Shown here: positions 47,456-59,200 of the stretch, piece by piece
How positions within the stretch are numbered: the first letter of the stretch is position 1
Layout: every line of letters begins with the position of its first letter
DNA from: Panopea generosa
Taxonomy: Eukaryota > Mollusca > Bivalvia > Adapedonta > Hiatellidae
Length of the DNA: 64,000 nucleotides
Assembly (NCBI GenBank): GCA_029582155.1
Contig: CM055901.1
Coordinates: 40,387,616-40,451,615 of the forward strand
Direction of reading: 5' to 3'
Position numbers and translations under genes: made by a program
The notes under the pieces: model-generated
Seen by the model: the letters and a program-made list of their open reading frames with translations, nothing else
The model's database searches: none
What the model was told of the DNA's origin: nothing

Positions 47456-49665
47456 CAGGTGACACATGATCATGGCAAGCTGATCACTTGTGTCAAGCTA
47501 TTTTAAAATCCCTCCGTGTTAGACAAAGTTACAGACCATCAATGAAATATCAAACAAACTTAATGTGTGACCTTGAGGTACGGTTCTTGGTCTTAACGTG
47601 ACACGTCGTCATGTCATGTTGATCAGTTGATAAATTGAGCCAAGTGTATTTAAAACCCATCCATATATGATAATGTTACATGTACAGGACGGACTTGAAA
47701 TCTCACACAGACTAAAAGTGTTGTCATACAAACTCAAAGTGTGACCTTGACCTTTGAGGTACGGATATGGGTCTTACGTGTGACACATCATCTTATCTTG
47801 ATCAATTGAGCCAATTTAGACAGTTACAGACCAGAAACGCAATATCAAACAAATTGAAAGTGTGACCTTGACCTTTGATGAAAGGTTCTGGGTCTTACAT
47901 GCAACACTTAATTATGTCATGTTGATCAGCTGAGCCAAGTGTTTTTTTAAAATTTATCCGTAAGTGACAAAGTTACAGACCGGACACGAAATCTCACAGT
48001 CTCAAGGTGTTGTCAAACAAACCTAAAGTATGACCTTGACCTTTCAGGTAGGCATGTGGGTCTTATGCGTGACACATAATCATGTCATGCTGATGAATTG
48101 AGCCAAGTGTATTCTCAATCAGACTGAAAGTGTCGTCAAACAAATTTAAATTGTGACCTTGACTTTTGAAGTGGGAGTCTGGGTGTAACACTCGGCACGT
48201 CGTCATGTTATGTTGATTATTTGTAGCAAGTATTGATAAAATCTATATATGCATGACAATGTTACAGGTCGGACACAAATTCTCACACAGACACAAAGTG
48301 TGACCTTGACCTTTGAGGTACAGGTGTGGGTCTAACTCACGACATATCGTCATGTTATGTTGATCATTTGTAGCAAGTATTTATAAAATCCATTTATGCA
48401 TGACAAAGTTACAGGCCGGACACGAAATCTCACACAGACTCAAAGTGTTGTCAATCAAACTCAAAGTGTGACCTTGACCTTTGAGGTACGGGTATGGGTC
48501 TTACGTGTGACACATCATCTTATCTTGATCAACTGAGCCAATTTAGACAGTTACAGACCAGAAACGCAATATCAAACAAATTGAAAGTGTGACCTTGACC
48601 TTTGAGGAAAGGTTCTGGGTCTTACATGCAACACTTAATTATGTCATGTTGATCAGCTGAGCCAAGTGTTTTTTTAAAATTTATCCGTAAGTGACAAAGT
48701 TACAGACCGGACACGAAATCTCACAGTCTCAAGGTGTTGTCAAACAAACCTAAAGTATGACCTTGACCTTTCAGGTAGGCATGTGGGTCTTATGCGTGAC
48801 ACATAATCATGTCATGCTGATGAATTGAGCCAAGTGTATTCTCAATCAGACTGAAAGTGTCGTCAAACAAATTTAAATTGTGACCTTGACTTTTGAAGTG
48901 GGAGTCTGGGTGTAACACTCGGCACGTCGTCATGTTATGTTGATTATTTGTAGCAAGTATTGATAAAATCTATATATGCATGACAATGTTACAGGTCGGA
49001 CACAAATTCTCACACAGACACAAAGTGTGACCTTGACCTTTGAGGTACAGGTGTGGGTCTAACTCACGACATATCGTCATGTTATGTTGATCATTTGTAG
49101 CAAGTATTTATAAAATCCATTTATGCATGACAAAGTTACAGGCCGGACACGAAATCTCACACAGACTCAAAGTGTTGTCAATCAAACTCAAAGTGTGACC
49201 GTGACCATTGAGGTACGGGTATGGGTCTTACGTGTGACACATCATCTTATCTTGATCAATTGAGCCAATTTAGACAGTTACAGACCAGAAACGCAATATC
49301 AAACAGCCTCAAAGTGTTGTCAAACCAACTCAAAGTGTGACCTTGACCTTTGAGGTACGGGTGTGGGTCTTACTCGCAACACGTCGTCAAGTTATGTTGA
49401 TCATTTGTAGCAATTATTAACAAAATCCATCTATGCATAACAAAGCTACATGCCCGACACGAAATCTCACACAGACTCATGGTGTTGACAAACAAACTCA
49501 AAGTGTGACCTTGACCGTTGATCTAATGTTGATCATTTGTAGCAAGTATTAACAAAATCCATCTATGCATGACAACGTTACAGGCCGGATACGAAATACC
49601 GGCCGGAAGGACGGACGGACGCTGCGATTACTATATGCCACCTCAAAAATGTTGGGGGTGGGACA
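47456..49665. mobile_element. Large dispersed repeat with ~170-bp monomers in a 727-bp higher-order tandem
   Basis: Monomers of about 120-195 bp each carry GTGACCTTGACCTTTGAGG or a variant, a GTCATGTTATGTTGATCA block and an ACAAAGTTACAGGCCGGAC block. The landmark GTCTTACGTGTGACACATCA recurs at 47771, 48498 and 49225, an exact 727-bp period, with very few differences between copies. The right end has a GGAAGGACGGACGGACG run, then GTTGGGGGTGGGACATAAAAA, like the tails of other short elements in this window. The left end abuts the 28-bp array without a clear terminus. Confidence 0.8.
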
Positions 49666-49715
49666 TAAAAATGTTTGCACTAAATATATATATTAAGAAA
49701 ATGAGCATACCGCCT

Positions 49716-51245
49716 TTAGATATGTCTCATTCTAACTTTATAACGTCATAACTTCTGTGCCTCATTCTAACTTGTAATAACTTCTGTGTTTCATTCTAAC
49801 TGGTAATATCTTCTGTGTTTCATTCTAACTTGTAATAACTTCTATGTTTCTTTCTAACTGGTAAAAACTTATGTGTCTCATTCTGACTGGTAATAGCTTC
49901 TGTGTCTCATTCAAACTTGTAATAACTAATGTGTCTCATTCAAATTTGTAACAACTTCAGTGTTTCATTCTAACTTGTTATTACTTCTGTGTCTCATTTA
50001 AACGTGTGATAACCTTTGTGTGTTATTCTAACTTATAATAACGTATGTGTCATATTTTAACTTTGATGAACTTCTGTTTCTCATTCAACTTGTAATAAAT
50101 TCTGTGTCTCATTCTAACTTGTAATAACTTCTGTGTCTCATTCAAACTTGTTATAACCTCTGTGTGTCATTCTTATTTGTAATAACTTCTGTGTCTCATT
50201 TAAACTTTAAATAAACTTTGTGTGTCATTCTAACTTGTATTATATTATGTGTTTCATTCTAACTTGTATTAATTCTGTGTCTCATTCAAATGTGTAATAA
50301 CCATTGTGTGTCATTCAAACTTGTAATAACTTCTTTGTCTCATTCAAACTTGTTATAATTATGTGTTTCATTCTAACTTGTAATAATTTATGTGTCTCAT
50401 TTAAACGTGTGATAACCTTTGTGTGTTATTCTAACTTATAATAACGTATGTGTCATATTTTAACTTTTATGAACTTCTGTTTCTCATTCAACTTGTAATA
50501 AATTCTGTGTCTCATTCTAACTTGTAATAACTTCTGTGTCTCATTCAAACTTGTTATAACCTCTGTGTGTCATTCTTATTTGTAATAACTTCTGTGTCTC
50601 ATTTAAACTTTAAATAAACTTTGTGTGTCATTCTAACTTGTATTATATTATGTGTTACATTCTAACTTGTATTAATTCTGTGTCTCATTCAAATGTGTAA
50701 TAACCATTGTGTGTCATTCAAACTTGTAATAACTTCTTTGTCTAATTCAAACTTGTTATTATTATGTGTGTCATTCTAACTTGTAATAACTTTTGTGTCT
50801 CATTCAAACTTGTAATAACTTCTGTGTCTCATTCAAACGTGTAATAACTTCTGTGTCTCATTCAAACTTGTAATAACTTCTGTGTCTCATTCAACCTTGT
50901 AATTACTTCTGTGTCTCATTCAAACTTGTTATAACCTCTGTGTGTCATTCAAATTTGTAATAACTTCTGTGTCTCATTCAACCTTGTAATAACTTCTGTG
51001 ACTCATTCTACCTTGTAATAACTTCTGTGTCTCATTCAAACTTGTAATAACTTCTGTGACTCATTCTACCTTGTAATAACTTCTGTGACTCATTCTACCT
51101 TGTAATAACTTCTGTGACTCATTCTACCTTGTAATAACAGAATTGTAATAACTTCTGTGACTCATTCTACCTTGTAATAACTTCTGTGACTCATTCTACC
51201 TTGTAATAACTTCTGTGACTCATTCTAACGTGTAATGACTTTTGT
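49716..51245. repeat. 29-bp minisatellite array, about 52 copies
   Basis: Units read TTCTGTGTCTCATTC then AAACTTGTAATAAC (29 bp). The left half contains a near-identical higher-order copy about 403 bp apart (49996 against 50399, about 14 units). The right end is homogenised to a CTGTGACTCATTCTACC variant. Confidence 0.95.
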
Positions 51246-52208
51246 GACTGATAAGGAGCATTACTCATATTCTGTCTGTAACTACTGGAAATAAAATATG
51301 TTTAACCATAACCTCAAATTATAACAGTTATATGGTGAATACCAATTCCGTCTCATCCAAACTAAAAAACATACTACGCTATTAATCACAGTGTGCCAAC
51401 TAGTTTTGCCTTTGAAACAAGTGGAAGTTAGTTTGGTGTTCGTGTGTCGTGTTTCGTTATTTAAGCATGTAACCTTTTAATTGATATTGGCAGCTGAGAA
51501 TAGTCAATGTCAATGTTAGTTTATGAAGTTGAATACCAAAAGATGAAGCTAACGATAATTTCTGGTAAAACTATAACTTAATGATATCAATTATAAAGTG
51601 ATTCTATACAAATATATGTGTATAGAATGATCAAGGCGTAAGGTATAACGTCTTCTTGAGAAACTCCCATTATAACATTTTTGTTTTTTTTGTGTAAAGA
51701 ACGTTCTAAGAGACAGATGAAAAGGAAGGGTATACGTCTATAAATCGAAATATTTACCAGTATCCCTATATAACTATTTATCACATGATTTACTGTATAA
51801 TTAAACCATGGTATATTTTGATATCAACATAAGTATAATATCAATTTATCACTCGGTGTCGTCCGTATAACTCACGTAAGTAAACTTCCAATCTATTTTC
51901 CGACTTTCCGAATATCTAGGTGACATCGATTTGTCATGATAAAATGATGCCAAAATCTGACTCGTTCCTGGCAGAGGTGACGTGGATAATATATGGGAAC
52001 TGTACCATTTTGATTGAGTTATCATGTTATAAAATAAATCTTAGATCATTTCTAATTTATTATTTAATTTCTTAAACTCGTTGGCAAAAATGATATAATG
52101 CTCGGCAGAGCCTCGCATAAAGTATTTGTTCTTTAATAAATTCAAATATAAACGAGTATTCATGTAAGATCCTCTTTATAATGGATAGTTCATTAAAGTA
52201 TATCTTAC
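51246..52208. other. Intron sequence, nothing recognised
   Basis: AT-rich unique-looking intron 3' (in gene sense) of the 52.2-kb TSP1 exon. No domain was recognised in the short frames. Confidence 0.4.
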
Positions 52209-52373
52209 TTGGACATTGTTGCGTATTGCATTCTTTCGAGTTATTTAAGGACCCTTCACAATCGGCCCCACCATAGAAAGGTCCCAAGCAGGACCTATTT
52301 CTCCACTGTATGCCTCCACCACACGATACATCACAGTCTTCCCAAGCACTCCATTCGATAAAGACACCATCGA
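52209..52373 (-). CDS. TSP1 exon, phase 1-1
   Basis: A 165-bp exon encoding a whole TSP1 repeat. The acceptor is TTTACAG just above 52373 and the donor is A|GTAAGA below 52209. The protein reads DGVFIEWSAWEDC, then CDVSCGGG with an intact O-fucosylation consensus, WRNRSC, GPFYGGADC and TQQCP, so all six cysteines are present. The first tryptophan of the WxxWxxW ladder is Phe (GVF instead of GVW), so one rung of the Trp-Arg stack is replaced by another aromatic residue. It closely resembles the 35.3-kb exon (shared GPFYGG), consistent with tandem exon duplication. A 16.7-kb repeat-filled intron follows. Confidence 0.9.
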
Positions 52374-53194
52374 CTGTAAAGTATGATAATTTTTAAAAAA
52401 AAACAAACAATAGTTTGCATTGCCTAAAACAAATACATGTATTTGTATCATTATTATTTTCATAATATTACAAATATATGTTGCAAATATTAACTATTTA
52501 ATACCAATATTTTAGTCGTATGAAATACATGTAAGTGACTTATGAAATTAAACGTAAATTATGTGGATGATGCAAAAATATAAGTTATGATAATTCATAC
52601 ATATCTAAATTTTGAGAAATTTAATTTGTTAACAATTAACAAGCAAACTCGAATTTATGTTAGTTATGATACATAAAGTACAGAGTGACTCATACTTCAA
52701 AACAAATGTATCGTTAAATATAAAAGATATACAAGTATATAAACAATTGCTATCATAAAGAAACACAATTTATTTTTATCAATGGTTTAGGTGTACACAA
52801 CAGACAGTGCAAAACATGTGAAAACATATAAGGTATATAAGGTTAGTCAGTAATCACAAGGAGAAAGTGACGTGAATAGCATAATAAAACTGCAATATGT
52901 TATCATATTGTATCACGATGTTTCCCATACATCTCTAGATGATTTCAAGCATTTACGGGTACGCGATACTGATTGCGAATACTAGCATATGTATATTTAT
53001 AAAATACATCAACATCCTCCAATATAAGAAACAATCAGAAGGTGTTGTTGTATGCTTATCAAATACACCATTTTACTATTTCTCAATACGATATTTTTTT
53101 CACGCGAATATTTTATTAATTGAAATATGCGCGCATGAAGACAATAAATCCATGTGAAAATACGCGATTTTGTTTGTCATAGGCATAGGCTGAC
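52374..53194. other. Short 821-bp intron between two TSP1 exons, nothing else recognised
   Basis: This is the only short intron among those visible and it lacks tandem arrays. AT-rich. Confidence 0.6.
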
Positions 53195-53359
53195 CGGGAC
53201 AATTAAGGGTGTTGCACTCTCTGCTCTCCTCGCTTTGACCGTTGCAGTCAGTTCCGTTGTAGAAAGGCCCCAAGCAAACCCTATATCGCGAATGCATGGA
53301 GCCTCCGCAAGTTACGCCACACTCGTCCCAATTGCTCCATGAATGCCAGACACCGTCAA
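53195..53359 (-). CDS. TSP1 exon (first visible), phase 1-1
   Basis: A complete 55-codon thrombospondin type-1 repeat in one exon. The acceptor is a TTTCAG-type site just above 53359; the donor is G|GTCAGC just below 53195, weaker than those of the sister exons. After the D-G-V-W start come the stacked tryptophans (W..W..W), then CGVTCGG, an RYRVC strand, GPFYNGTDC and a C-terminal LNCP, giving the six cysteines of a TSP1 fold. The C-mannosylation motif WxxW is intact. The O-fucosylation consensus CxxS/TCxxG is imperfect because the final Gly is Ser here. TSP1 modules act outside the cell, binding matrix, glycosaminoglycans or receptors. The next exon lies only 821 bp downstream. Upstream exons are not in the window. 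Confidence 0.88.
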
Positions 53360-53518
53360 CTGAAATACAAAATACAACAAACAACTTCATTGTAAGGCTA
53401 AATCATTTGTTTAAATAATAACTAAATAATAAATCATGTTTTCAGATAGCTAGTAAGAAGTCAAAATTGTGTTAGTATACAAAACATCCTGAAATATAAA
53501 ATGAATAATTATATAAAA

Positions 53519-53795
53519 GGCACATCGTCATGCCATAGTGATCGACCATTTGTAACAACTTAATTCGAAATCATTCATGAATAACAAAGTTACAGATCGG
53601 AAATAAAAACCGACTTTTAAATCTTTGTCATATGTATAGGTCATACATATGTTTAGGGCATTCATATGTATATGTCATATATATGTATAGGTCATACATA
53701 TGAAAAAGACTGACCTATAAGCTACGAATTTTCGGACGAACGAACGAGCGAACAGTTATTTCTATAAGCTACCCTTCGGGGGCATAACACATATT
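53519..53795. repeat. Dispersed repeat related to the 47.5-49.7-kb element
   Basis: Shares the blocks CACATCGTCATG, GATCGACCATTTGTAACAA and AATAACAAAGTTACAGATCGG with the larger element, then has several CATATGTATAGGTCATA units (53630-53703). It ends in a GAACGAACGAGCGAAC run and CTACCCTTCGGGGGCATAA. It lies upstream (gene sense) of the first visible TSP1 exon. Confidence 0.55.
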
Positions 53796-54084
53796 AAAAC
53801 ATTTACGTGATTAGAAACGCCATAACATTCACCAAGTCATTGAAGAGAAAAACTGTCAAAGTTTAGTTTAACTGTATAATTTGCAGATATATTGTCGCCA
53901 TCTATTCGATTTATCTGAATATCGATGTTAAATTAAATAGCTAATTTTAAAAAACTGAACAACAATCTTGTATTGAAATATAATTACTCAATTTTATTCT
54001 ATCATAATATGTTGGGATATGGAAGTGTAACGCCGTATTTATATCTGTATGGAAATCACGTGGTAGATTTGCTACAATATGGTA
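53796..54084. other. Intron or upstream sequence, nothing recognised
   Basis: AT-rich sequence between two dispersed repeats. Confidence 0.4.
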
Positions 54085-55342
54085 AACAAGAGCTGTCGGA
54101 GGGACAGCCCGCTCGACTATTTCGATGCTGTTCTAAAACAGCTTTTTCAGGGAATAAGTACCAAATTGAAGACACTTAATACTCAGGGGTGGTAAAATTA
54201 AACTATAATTTTTACTTATCTGTTAAACATAAATTAGTAAAATAGTTCATCAACACTATTCATTTTCACTTATCAACAGTTATGTTTTTTGAAAACAACA
54301 AAGTGAATGGATGGCTCGTATTGCCTTAATATCATTTAATTCAGCATGACAAATAGGCCTATACACTAACTTCACCTCAGAGGGCAATATATCGGTACCA
54401 GTTCATGAAAATGGATCTATAGTTGAAATAATCTTGTACCAGCATGCACAGTTTATCACAGCTGGATACCCTTTCATGAAAATGAAGAAAATAAATCTAA
54501 AAAAAAGAAAGGATTAAACTTTACGAAAAAGAAAAAAAAAGATTAAACTTTAATAAAACAAAAAAAAAGTGAAAATAATTTATCCCTCAGGGCGAGCCAA
54601 AAAAAAGCCATTTCGCCCCCAGGGTCATGGTTTTGAACATTTGAGAGCGGAATACAAATTGACACTATTTGTCAAACATCTAAGATCAAACTACAAACTT
54701 TAACCTGCCAAAACTAAAATTTCCAAGTCTAAAAGGGTAATAATTCTGCCAAAATGCAATCAAGAGTTATGATTCCTGGATCTATGAGTTTCCTAGAGGA
54801 TGTTGAAAACACATGTGAAGTTTCATTTATGTCCAATGATAGGGTGATGAAAAAAGTATCAAATCAAATAGGGGCCATAACTCTGTAAAAATTCAACCAA
54901 GAGTTATGGTTCTTATAACTGTGCGTTCCATTTATGATACTGAACACACATGTGAAGTTTCAGACATATCGTACGAGTGGTTGCATAGATATCTTACCTG
55001 ATAAAAATCTATAACCTGAAAAATTAAGTCCAAAAAGGGCTATAACTCTGCCAAAAATGCAACCCAGAGTTATGGTTATTGTGTGAGTTTCACTGATGAT
55101 GTTGAACACACATGTGAAGTTTTATTCATATCAAATGAGTGGTTGCATAGATATCTTACCTGATAAAAAACTTTAACCTGAAAAATTAAGTCCAAAAAGG
55201 GCCATAACTCTATGAAGTTTCATTCTTATCAAATGAGTGGTTGCATAGATATCTTACCTGATAAAAAACTTTAATCTGAAAAACCAACGCCGACGCCGGG
55301 GCGAGTACAATAGTCACTCTATTCTGCGAATAGTCGAGCAAA
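54085..55342. mobile_element. Pearl-like nonautonomous element with ~160-bp core repeats
   Basis: Inverted ends GCTCGACTATTTCG (54111-54124) and CGAATAGTCGAGC (55327-55339) bracket the element; ACAAGAGCTGTCGGAGGGACAG begins it. The core repeats GGTTGCATAGATATCTTACC at 54977, 55137 and 55236 (periods 160 and 99, the last shortened), with ATAACTCTGCCAAAA and AGAGTTATGGTT blocks, like the element at 25541-26016. No coding sequence is present. Confidence 0.7.
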
Positions 55343-55436
55343 AAATGGCATGCTTTAAACACAACATTATTAATGAGATTTCTGATCATAAACATGTACT
55401 TTCAACACAAAGCAATTTTATCTATGTATATACAGT

Positions 55437-55878
55437 ATTCGTTTTATTAAACGTTTTCGTTATTGTGAATTGTTATGTTAATAAAGATTATACATAAAGG
55501 GACGTTTTTGCTTTTGTGAACTGAAATGGTATTAAAGATTATACATAAAGGGACGTTTTCGTTTTTGTGAACTGTATTGGTGATAAAGATTATACATAAA
55601 GGGATCTTTTCGATTTTGTGAACTGTAATGGTGATAAAGATAACACATAAAGGGACGATTTCGCTTTTGTGAACTGTATTGGTGGTAAAGATTACACATA
55701 AAGGGACGTTTTCCCTTATGTGAACAGTAATGGTGATAATGATTACACATAACGGGACGTTTTCGCTTTTGTGAACTGTAATGGTGATAAAGATTACACA
55801 TAAAGGGACGTTTTCGTTTTTGTGAAAAGTAATGGTAATAAAGAATATACATAAAGGGACGTTTTCGTATGGTGTATA
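55437..55878. repeat. 51-bp minisatellite array, about 8 copies
   Basis: Units contain ACATAAAGGGACGTTTTCG, TTTTTGTGAACTG and TAATGGTGATAAAGATT (51 bp). The leftmost copy is degenerate. The 106-codon minus frame (55532-55852) is a repeat artefact because 51 is divisible by three. Confidence 0.9.
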
Positions 55879-56029
55879 TAAAGTGATTTTATTTTATTAT
55901 TCGTACGACAATCATATCAACAATATTATTCATGTGGCTATTTATATATATTGATATACCTATTCATCAAGTTTATTACTTCCCAAATAATTATCATAAA
56001 TAAAAATAGTATATACTTTAATGTCAATC

Positions 56030-56296
56030 ACAACTAAAGAAGATACGGTCCGGACAAGAGGAATCACAGTGTATACATTGGATTTTCAAACACTTGACCT
56101 TGAGCTATGACCTTGACCTTTGACAAATCGTTTTGTCCTAGGGAACATTTATACCAAGTTATTTAAAAAAAATCCAATCACAACTGAAGGCGATACGGTG
56201 CAGGGGACGACATCACGCACGGACGGACGAACGGACGGACGCAGTCCATTTCTATATTCCCAATCCGCTCTACGAGCAGTGGCGGGGGATAAAAAG
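56030..56296. repeat. Dispersed-repeat fragment with DR0-like motif and GACG run
   Basis: Two AAGATACGG/GGCGATACGG blocks, GACCTTGACCTTTGAC, a GGACGGACGAACGGACGGACG run and a TAGCAGTGGCGGGGGATAA-like right end. This is the tail of the same class of short elements as at 47.5-49.7 kb. It abuts the 40-bp array. Confidence 0.55.
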
Positions 56297-59200
56297 GTCA
56301 TTGTCTTTATGTATTACCACAGAAGCCTTGAACATGATCATAGTTCTTAAGTACTACCACAGAAGCCTTGAACATGATCATAGTTCTTAGGTACTACAAC
56401 AGCAACATTGAACATGATTATAGTTCTTATGTACTACCACAGAAGCATTGTTCTTATGTACTACCACAACAGCCTTAAACATGATTATAGTTCTTATGAA
56501 CTACCACAGAAGCATTGAACATGATCATAGTTCTTATGTACTACCACAACAGCCTTAAACATGATTATAGTTCTTATGTACTACCACAGCAGCATTGAAC
56601 ATGATCATAGTTCTTATGTACTACAACAACAGCTTTGAACATGATCATAGTTCTTATGTACTACCACAGCAGCCTTGAACATGATCATAGTTCTTAAGTA
56701 CTACCACAGCAGCCTTGAACATGATTATAGTTCTTGTGTACTATCACAACAGCATTGAACATGATCATAGTTCTTATGTACTACCACAGCAGCATTGAAC
56801 ATGATCATAGTTCTTATGTACTACCACAACAGCTTTGAACATGATCATAGTTCTTATGTACTACCACAGCAGCCTTGAACATGATCATAGTTCTTAAGTA
56901 CTACCACAACAGCATTGAACATGATCATAGTTCTTAGGAACTACCACAACATCACTAAACATGATCATAGTTCTTAGGTTCTACCACAGCAGCTCTGAAC
57001 ACGATCATAATTCTTAGGTACTACCAAAGCAGCATTGAACACGATCATAGTTCTTAGGTACAGGTACTACCACAGCAGCCTTGAACATGATTATAGATCT
57101 TAGGTACTACCACAGCAGCCTTGAACATGAGTATAGTTCTTAGGTACTAACACAGCAGCCTTGAACACGATCATAATTCTTAGGTACTACAACAGCAGCA
57201 TTGAACACGATCATGATTCTTAGGTATTACCACAGCAGCAATGAACATGATAATAGTTCTTAAGTACTACCACAGCAACATTGAACATGATTATAGATCT
57301 TAGGTACTACCACAGCAGCCTTGAACATGATTATAGTTCTTAGGTACTACCACAGCATCTTTAACATTATAATAGTTCTTATGAACTACCACAGCAGTCT
57401 TGAACATGATCATAGTTGCTATGTACAACCACAATAGCCTTGAACATGACCATAGTTCGTGTGTACTACAACAGCAGCTTTTTACATGATCATTGTTCTT
57501 AGGTTCTACCACAGCAGCCTTGAACATGATCATAGTTCTTAGGTACTACCACAGTAGCATTGAACATGATCATAGTTCTTAAGTACTACTACAGCAGCAT
57601 TGAACATGATCATAGATCTTATGCATTACAACAGCAGCTTTGAACACGATCATAGTTCTAAGGTACTACCACAGCAGCCTTGAACATGATCATAGTTCTT
57701 AGGTACTACCACAACAGCACTGAACATGATTATAGTTCTTATGTACTTCCAAAGCAGCCTTGAACATCATTATAGTTCTTAGGTACTACCACAGCAGCCT
57801 TAAACATGATCATAGTTCTTAGGTACTACAACAGCAGCTTTGGACAAGATCATAGTTCTTATGCATTACAACAGCAGCTTTGAACACGATCATAGTTCTA
57901 AGGTACTACCACAGCAGCCTTGAACATGACCATAGTTCTTAGGTACTACCACAACAGCATTGAACATGATTATAGTTCTTATGTACTACCACAACAGCAT
58001 TGAACATGATTATAGTTCTTATGTTCTACCACAGCAGCCTTGAACATGATCATAGTTCTTATGTACTACCACAGCAGCCTTGAACATGATCATAGTTCTT
58101 AAGTACTACCACAACAGCATTGAACATGATCATAGTTCTTAGGTACTACCACAACAGCACTGAACATGATCATAGTTCTTAGGTACTACCACAGCAGCAC
58201 TGAACACGATCACAATTATTAGGTACTACCAAAGCAACATTGAACACGATCATAGTTCTTAGGTACTACCACAGCAACATTGAACATGATTATAGATCTA
58301 AGGTACTACCACAGCAGCCTTGAACATGATTATAGTTCTAAGGTACTACCACAGCAGCCTTTAACATGATTATAGTTCTTATGTACTACCACAGCAGTCA
58401 TTGAACATGATCATATTTGCTATGTACAACCACAATAGCATTGAACATGACCATAGTTATTGTGTACTACCACAGCAGATTTTTACATGATCATAGTTCT
58501 CAGGTACTACCACAGTAACCTTGAACATGATCATAGTTCTTAAGTACTACTACAGCCGCATTGAACATGATCAAAGTTCTTAGGTACTACCACAGCAGCC
58601 TTGAACACGATCATAATTCTTAGGTACTACCACAGCAGCATTGAACACGATCATAATTCTTAGGTACTACCACAGCAGCATTGAACACGATCATAATTCT
58701 TAGGTATTACAACAGCAGCAATGAACACTACCACAGCAATATTGAACATGATTATAGATCTTAGGTACTACCACAGCATCTTTAACATGATTATAGTTCT
58801 TATGAACTACCACAGCAGTCTTGACATGATCATAGTTGCTATGTACAACCACAATAGCCTTGAACATGACCATAGTTCGTGTGTACTACCACAGCAGCTT
58901 TTTACATGATTATTGTTCTTAGGTACTACCACAGCAGCCTTGCACATGATCATAGTTCTTAGGTACTACCACAGTAGCATTGAACATGATCATAGTTCTT
59001 AAGTACTACTACAGCAGCATTGAACATGATCATAGATCTTATGCATTACAACAGCAGCATTGAACACGATCATAGTTCTAAGGTCCTACCAGAGCAGCCT
59101 TGAACATGATCATAGTTCTTAGGTACTACCACAACAGCATTGAACATGATTATAGTTCTTATGTACTACCACAACATCATTGAACATGATTATAGTTCTT

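Larger units (their letters stand above)
1653..53359 (-). other. Gene locus: multi-TSP1 protein with CNTNAP-like fibrinogen-related C-terminus (5' end outside window)
   Basis: Seven exons on the minus strand read as one extracellular protein: four TSP1 repeats, then a fibrinogen-related domain of the type found in contactin-associated proteins and many invertebrate matrix or adhesion proteins, then a stop. Every internal exon starts and ends in phase 1 and has a length divisible by three (165, 165, 165, 177, 147 and 408 bp), the usual signature of shuffled extracellular modules. The junction codons make sense: C|AC gives a His between the two fibrinogen-like exons, and G|GT gives a Gly before the last exon. 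From right to left the introns are about 0.8, 16.7, 6.5, 12.6, 3.1 and 10.7 kb and are mostly tandem repeats and transposon remnants. No signal peptide, transmembrane segment or promoter lies in the window. Treating this as one gene is inferred from order, strand, phase and domain logic; the TSP1-to-fibrinogen-like junction across 12.6 kb is the least certain link. Confidence 0.8.

Noticed and set aside
35524..47465. Dozens of minus-strand frames of 60-304 codons reading as QHTNTKDVNTTYQY-type proteins
   Set aside because: They are the 28-bp tandem repeat read through its three stop-free frames; no start context, unique sequence or splice signal supports a protein.
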